Shown piece after piece: positions 57,697 to 64,000 of a DNA stretch of 64,000 bases (positions are counted from its first letter, which is position 1; every line of letters begins with the position of its first letter). The stretch spans positions 5,276,001-5,340,000 of the forward strand of contig NC_059394.1 in NCBI RefSeq assembly GCF_905220565.1, given 5' to 3'. Below the pieces are notes generated by a model. That model did not search any database and was not told the DNA's origin. It was given only the letters and a program-made list of their open reading frames with translations. Made by a program: the position numbers and the translations under genes. Source of the DNA: Melitaea cinxia (lineage: Eukaryota > Arthropoda > Insecta > Lepidoptera > Nymphalidae).

Positions 57697-58799
57697 ATGG
57701 AGTGGGGTGATAAAGAGAACCGAATCGCTGTGGTTGCATTACACAAAGTAGGTATGGAGCCAAATACAAATTTTAAAACTCTCCATACGCTTGGTATTAG
57801 TCAAATGTTTGTGTACCGGGCTATTGATAGGTACAACGAAACCTGTTTGTGACAGAGAAAAATCATGCCGTCCATGGAGTGTTTGTACGAAAAAGGCGAT
57901 CAAAGCAGTCAGGGAAAGAATTCGAAGAAATCCTTTTCGAAAGCAAAGGATTAAAGATATCACCTAGAACCATGCCGTGAATTTAAAAGATGACTCAGGA
58001 CTTGCAGCCAATAAGAGACGCACTGGTCCTTTCCTAACTGATAATTTAAAAAAGAATATGTGGAAAAATCAAAATCAATTTAGAAAAGAATGGGTGGTAA
58101 AATCAAAACAACTACTTAAGCGGTACGCAAAGGTTGGTCACAAAAAAAGTTTACTGGCGAGACATTTTTTCAATCGAGGGATATTTTAACAAACAAAATG
58201 ACCGTATTTATCCTCAAAGCTTCCCAATTAGTCAACAGAGTACATCGTGGGCATTATCCGACTTCAGTAATGGTTTAGTGGCGTGTTAGCTACGAAGGAG
58301 TGAATGAGCCATATTTTTGTAAAAAAGATATCAAAATATCGGCACAAGTTAATATAAGATACCATTCTTGAGAAGGTAGTTACTTAGGAAGAAGAATTTA
58401 AAAGAATTTTAAAATTATTAACAACACCATGCTCAATAACCAAGAATGGTCCTTTTAGCAAGACTCGGCGACGCGCCGGGTCATAAAGCTAAATCCACCC
58501 AAACTTGGTTAGAAACCAACGTTCCGGACTTCATCAGAGCTGAACACTGGCCGTCATCTAGTCCCGATTTTAATCCGCTGGATTATGATTTATAATCAGT
58601 TTTAGAGAGTATGGCTTGCTCTAAATGTCAAGATAATTTGGAGTCCCTAAAACAATACCTACGATTGGCAGTAAGGAATTTTCCCATGGAAAGAGTGCAT
58701 GCTTCTATTGATAACTGGCCTCAACGTTTAAAGGACCATATTGCATCCAACGGAGACTTAAGCTTATATATGTTTAATGGTTTCATATTAATGTATTAA
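57697..58799 (+). pseudogene. Decayed mariner/maT-type transposase
   Basis: The frame opens with ATG and MEWGDKENRIAVVALHKVGM, then LGISQMFVYRAIDRYNETC, a typical N-terminal helix-turn-helix of this family, and hits a TGA near 57851. Later pieces in shifting frames are recognisable: LLTDNLKKN-like, VVKSKQLLKRYAKVGHKKS, QDSA near 58460, PDFNPLDYDL near 58570 and FPMERVHASIDNWPQRLKDH. Counting from the D of QDSA to the D of PLD across the broken frame gives about 37 residues, the spacing of the maT (DD37D) group. At least five stops or frameshifts make it inactive. Terminal inverted repeats were not located, so element borders are unknown. Confidence 0.8.
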
Positions 58800-59189
58800 A
58801 CTCACTCACTGTAATAGTAATAAATTTTACTTCCAATAGGAAAAATGTTTTTTCTCTGTATCCGTAGTTCTGTGCTTATGTAGTTTCTTTAAATAAAAAA
58901 TACAAGTTCTTTGACACTAAATTTTAAATTGTTCGGATAAAATCATAAAATGATTTGATGAGATTAAACAATAACATCAATTCAGATTATTAATGTGCGA
59001 CATTTATCGTGTGACCTTGCTCGAAGTGCTTCTGTGTCATTGACGCAGCCGGCGCAGGCTTTGTTCCTTCAGCCTTGACTCTTGTATTGGCTTAATAAAC
59101 CCATCATTCCCACTGGGCTTTTATTGAATTATTAAAACTTAAAATTTATTCTTATTAAATACGAAAATCATCTAGAAGATACGAGTTAA

Positions 59190-59240
59190 TTTTTAACCGA
59201 CTTCCAAAAAGGGAGGAGGTTCTCAATTCGATTGTATTTC
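59190..59240 (-). mobile_element. Repeat family C end fragment
   Basis: AACCGACTTCCAAAAAGGGA followed by GGTTCTCAATTCGATTG. A similar 17-base end (AACCGACTTCCAAAAAAG) is at 61649. Confidence 0.5.
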
Positions 59241-60889
59241 TATATGTATAAGTTAGCCTTGATTAGGAGAAGGTAAAATAGGCTAATGTGCATTTCACCG
59301 CCTCTAATTAACTGAAACTTTAGTATTCTAAGGTTGCAAATAGAATTATTTTACAGATAAATTTGGAAAAATATATCATAAATTGTTACCTGTAATACCG
59401 TTATATGCCAGAAGGCTTTATCATGAAGACCATATTATTTTCTAAAATTATTTCGGGACTATTGAGCTAACTAAATAGAAAAAAGTCAATAAACAGTCTA
59501 ATCTATTACTTTATAACCATATAATAAATAAAAGACAAAAATATGTTTGTTGGCAAGTGCATTACTTACGAAATTTGGTTACTTTGACAGAACAGACATT
59601 AAAATAAAAAAGAATAATTTTGAAGGACTATTTTCATTCTCTTTGTGTATTCATTTCATACTCTTATAGTATAAAAGACTAAAATATTTATAAGTTCATA
59701 ATAATTTGTTCTTCTTTAAAATATTAAGGAAGCGATGTTTGTATTTTAAAAGTAGACCGCGTGTTAACTGATAAATAACAGCTGTTTAGCGTTATTTATA
59801 CCTTGTTTATATCCCTCACTCTAGTTAGGACTCTAGTCTGGACGTTTCCAGTGTTCTCACTTTTGGTTTTGGCTACACAAATTATACCGTGCACGTAACA
59901 CGCTATAAAGTTGTTACTAACAATTATTTCTTTAATAGTTGTATAAACATTGTGTAATTCAGAAATTCAAATATTCTTACGAGCTTGAATGCGTCTCGTT
60001 ATGAAATCGTCTCTGATTTTGTTTATACGATTATTCTCATGATATAGTTTCACATGAAATTTTTAAATAAACCATTGTCTTTAAAATAATAACTCTGTAA
60101 ATGATATTTTAGTTCGTATTTATGATTCTTGTCTCATTAAAATTTCACATAAAACAATATACACAGGTACAAACAAGATTGCATTTTTGTTAGATATCAA
60201 ACGAAGGCGAAAGTAATTAAAAACAAATAAATTTTAATTTAGTAACTACATCTAAATAAGAACTTAATAGATTATAAATTCTTATAACATTAATCTAAAA
60301 TGTTGAATCAATATAATAATATTAATTTTATCAGCTAATGCCGCGTGCACGCTGGCCGATTAAATGTTGAGGACGCAGACGCTCTGAATGTTGCTCAGTT
60401 ATGGCAGTTCCGCTACAATCAGTCTTAGCGTGGTGTTCTATATATATATCCTACGGTATTTTTATTTTTTGGGTAATGTAACATTATAATCTTAAAATAA
60501 TTGTACAAATCGGCTTACAAATATCTTACAAATTCTCATCATATATTTATATTTTATAAAGATAGACTGATAAATAAGTAGGTCAGATAAATATATTACA
60601 TTACATCTACACGAGTATACCATTCAATGTCAAGGGGGTTCTCGTCACTCCGATATTGACACAAACAGCCAGCCGTATCACTTGACTTGTGTTCATATTT
60701 ACAGGGTTAATTATACAGAATCACTGAAACATCATTTCCGGTTTCAAGGTATTATAACGTTAAGAAGTTATAAGTCTTTCAAGGTAAAGGTTAAAATCTA
60801 GCATCTTTTTGTTTGAAACATTTTAATTCAAGGGAAATAAAAAGATATAATTTAAATCAATATAAACGAATACAGATGCGGATATCTTT

Positions 60890-60957
60890 GGAGCGAACTT
60901 GTGGAGGCTTATGTCCAGCTGGACTGCGATAGGCTGAAGTGATGTGATGATGATGTG
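60890..60957 (+). mobile_element. Family A-like 3' end fragment
   Basis: AACTTGTGGAGGCTTATGTC, then CTGGACTGCGATAGGCTGAA and a GATGATGATG tail. Same subtype as the 17.5-kb fragment. Confidence 0.6.
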
Positions 60958-61016
60958 GATGTAACTATTATATATTCACAAAATGATATACGAATTAACA
61001 ATTACTCTAATACGTC

Positions 61017-61184
61017 AATATATCATCTCCTTTGCCCTAAGGTTGCCTGGAAGAGATTGCTCTTAAGCAATAAGGCCGCCTTTTGTACATTTTCTTTTTC
61101 TACAAATTATTGCTAATGTTGCTTGCTTATTTTATTTGTATGGTGTACAATAAAGTGTTAAATAAATAAATAAATAAATACGTC
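61017..61184 (+). mobile_element. 3' end of a non-LTR retrotransposon
   Basis: TTGCCTGGAAGAGATTGCTC, then TTAAGCAATAAGGCCGCCTT, TGTACAATAAAGTG and an (AAAT)n tail. AATACGTC occurs before (61009-61016) and after (61177-61184), a possible target duplication. Confidence 0.6.
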
Positions 61185-61689
61185 TATAATTGTAACGTAC
61201 AATGGTATTTATTAAGTTAATATGAGAATGAATTATTTTTAAAAACCATGTGCCAGTAACAGTTACATTCAACCGGAAATCAGACTACAGTATTCTATGA
61301 ACAATGGCGCCAGTGACGTCCACATGACCATTGATTTATAGAAAATAGACGACGTTTACAATGGATCTAAAGGGACAAGCGAGTAAGCTAAATAATCAAA
61401 TGTCCTACATAGTGAAGTCACCGAGATATATTCAGTGTTATCAATTCAGTCCACGCCATAGAATGTAGGTTGTTTGAGGACAATAGCTATATATACTTAT
61501 ATGTATAGATAAGTAACGTTTTGCGGGAAGCGGGTGTCACGCGCCGGCATTGTGCTTGATAGAACACGTTTAATCCTATATGTTATATTTACATATAATA
61601 TTCAACCTGCATGGAGTAATGCGTAAATTTAATATAATTGATTTTTAACCGACTTCCAAAAAAGTCTCTCTCCGTAAACCACACAAAGC

Positions 61690-61790
61690 ATTGAAAGCAC
61701 ATATTGCCGATCCTCACTTACCACAGGAACACAACACTACTTAAGACCAGTATTATTTAGCCTATGATCTTCAGATTCTTGTTCTTGTGA
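61690..61790 (+). mobile_element. Repeat family B, 3' fragment
   Basis: ACCACAGGAACACAACACTA followed by CAGTATTATTTAGCCTATGA resembles the far part of the copy at 29832-30094. Confidence 0.45.
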
Positions 61791-61814
61791 TCTTCTATTC
61801 TTATTCATCACTTC

Positions 61815-61918
61815 AGGCGCCGCAAGTTCACACAAGTTCGCGCCAAAAATGGAATGAACTCATGTGTTTTGCCCATACTCCATAGTCACCACGCTGTGCA
61901 GGCGGGTTGGTGACCGTT
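61815..61918 (-). mobile_element. Family A internal fragment
   Basis: TTCGCGCCAAAAATGGAATG followed by GTCACCACGCTGTGCAGGCG matches the segment just before the 3' end in reverse orientation. Both ends are missing. Confidence 0.55.
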
Positions 61919-64000
61919 CTATTCTTATTAAGTAATACTAATGATTACTTGTCTTTATAAAATACATTTAGGAATGTAGCGTTATCCGAAACTTTTGTTT
62001 CATATTTCGCTTTGAGGTTAAAGTTTTAACAAGTGACAGAGAATGTAATACGTTTGGATAATTTTTCGTAATATTATTATGTTTTATGGCATATTGATAC
62101 CACAGTGTAAACAACTTAATGATGATAAATTTTATTGCGTACATAAATACGAAAAATAATTGTCGGTATTAACTATTTTTATTTTATATACACACTGAGT
62201 CTCATTGAAGATTAAGCTTTCTGTGTAAATTTTTTCTTTAAAAATCATATTAAAAACATATTTTAAGGAAAGTAACCAGAGCGACATAGAAATGTCCGAA
62301 GATTTCATTTTAAAACAGATATTACATTTTTTTTTACTAAATGATAGCTTTCGTTTGAGTAGCACCTGGCGCTCGACGGTTACACTAAAAGCTTGGGTGC
62401 AAGAGAGAGCAGGTGTGGCTGGCATGATTTTAAAGACTAGAACAAGTTATCAATAAAAATATTTCATTTATTCAATTATAAATCCTCGAAATAACGGAAA
62501 TGTCTTAAATTATCCACTTTTGATTAATGTTTGTATTGTTTATTTCCATATATCGATTTATTTTGTATTGTCGTCTTGATTAATGTGTACGATGAATTTG
62601 GTATGAATTTATGTTAGACATTGTAAAAAAAGTGTTATAATGAATAAATAAGTATAATAAAAAGTGCCAAGGAGGTTAAATTTACTAAAATAATAAATAG
62701 AAAAATTAATCTTATCATTTTTTACTAAATACAATATAATAATTTTTTATTAAAAAGTAGCAGTTTTTTAAAATACAAGCGAAAATTTATTAATGTAAGC
62801 GTCTTCATGATACACACGTATTTATCTAGCAAACTTAAGTGTATTATTGTCTGCTATGTTGAAGCAGTGTTAAAGATATAAGTAGAATTAATTCAGCGTT
62901 ACACATTACTATTGACACCAAAAAAGATATGTTACATAGATATAGACAGCTATTTAGTATTATAGTTATAAAAACCTCGAGATAGTAATGGAAAAAAGCT
63001 GAATGTAAACATAGTAGGTAATACTGATAAGCATTGTTTATCAGTGTTAGGATATAGAATATCATTACCACACTTCAATCATCGGCCTGTCTGGTATATG
63101 CACACCATACAGTATTGTTCCTTTCAAAACAAAATAATCATGTACCTGTATAATAGACTTAAGATTCGATGTCAATAAAAGGAATAGTGCCAATCTTTAG
63201 AAGTAGTTATATTTTTAAATGTCATTGTGTATTACGTCTAAAATATCTTAAATAATTTCAGTCTGTGAGATTAACGATTAGGTACATTGTTAATCTTTAT
63301 TTTCTTATTAATTCGTTAGCAAAATGAAACCGGTTTGAACCGTTATTATGAAAATAAGTTTTTAACGCGATACCAAATAAAAAATGTAAAATTAATGTTT
63401 GTTTTTTTGTAGATTAGCTCACTGAGAACGCACATTAAATAAATTACAGAGCAATTGAAAATCTTATAAAAATGTATTTCGTCAGTTATAACGATTACAT
63501 GGTAAGCTTTTATAAGATATTTGAAATAACTAAACTTGTTAATACAACTAAAATTTAATAATAATATAATATTAACATATATTTCCAAAAAAATAACCGA
63601 ATGAATAATAAATAATTTAAATGCATATAAGATATTTGAAAAGTGGTCAAACCTGATTGTCCGCACAATGAGGTTTCCGGAGTTCTCGGACATTGGGTCT
63701 GGTTATAATATGTCCTATATTCTCTTGTTATTTTTTAAATTATTGTATTCCCTTTGTTATCAAAGTAATGTAAAATATTATAAAGTACTTTTACTTGGCA
63801 AGCACCAACCTTTGTCTCCCACAAAGATGCTAATAATAGGGGTAGTGCATGTTATGTTTATCGCGGTATAAACAAAGCAGAAAGAACAATACTCTTACGA
63901 TATATTACTACATATTTAGATAATAAAAAGCTGTATAAATTATTGTTTTAAGTTTTGTATCTATATTAACCGAATAAGTAGTACCAGTGAAATCATTGTT
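61919..64000. other. AT-rich DNA to the window end
   Basis: A possible minus-strand first exon (62425-62366, MPATPALSCTQAFSVTVERQ then CAG|GTGCTA) is the only item of note. The other frames are low-complexity. Confidence 0.45.

Larger units (their letters stand above)
58800..61016. other. AT-rich DNA right of the mariner relic
   Basis: GC-richer patches at 59020-59110 and 60340-60430 could be exons or old repeats. Neither has a convincing frame with splice sites. Confidence 0.45.

Overview
The window looks like nuclear DNA from a lepidopteran insect (moth or butterfly). It is very AT-rich, has no operons or ribosome-binding sites, and is filled with interspersed repeats of types common in lepidopteran genomes. 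Examples are a tRNA-derived SINE, a retroposon ending in GCAGTGGACTGTATAGGCTG, elements starting AGCTGTGCCCGCGACTTCG, and a family ending in AACCGACTTC. Family and host assignments come from remembered sequence patterns, not from a search.

The genic core is about 30.1-51.5 kb. A minus-strand gene was reconstructed exon by exon: eleven exons with AG/GT borders and an unbroken reading phase throughout. It encodes about 530 residues of a DBS/MCF2L-type RhoGEF: an N-terminal CRAL-TRIO (Sec14-like) domain followed by a spectrin-repeat-like region. The catalytic DH-PH part was not found and probably lies beyond base 1. A CpG-rich candidate exon at 10.9-11.0 kb, also minus strand and ending in the same phase, may be an internal promoter and first exon for a shorter form.

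Inside one intron of this gene, on the opposite strand, lies an intronless 256-residue RING and coiled-coil protein that matches CCNB1IP1/HEI10, a meiotic crossover factor. Its poly(A) signal falls in the next exon of the host gene, so the two transcripts should overlap tail to exon.

The rest is gene-poor. The 6.1-kb host intron carries a TIR element and a decayed two-exon transposon-type gene. Other relics are a decayed maT-type mariner (57.7-58.8 kb), two long inverted repeats (34.6-35.2 and 42.0-42.6 kb), several microsatellites, and stacked or nested retroposons with visible target-site duplications. A possible small two-exon minus-strand gene with an in-frame stop lies at 23.8-24.3 kb. 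No true tRNA or rRNA gene and no CRISPR array was seen.
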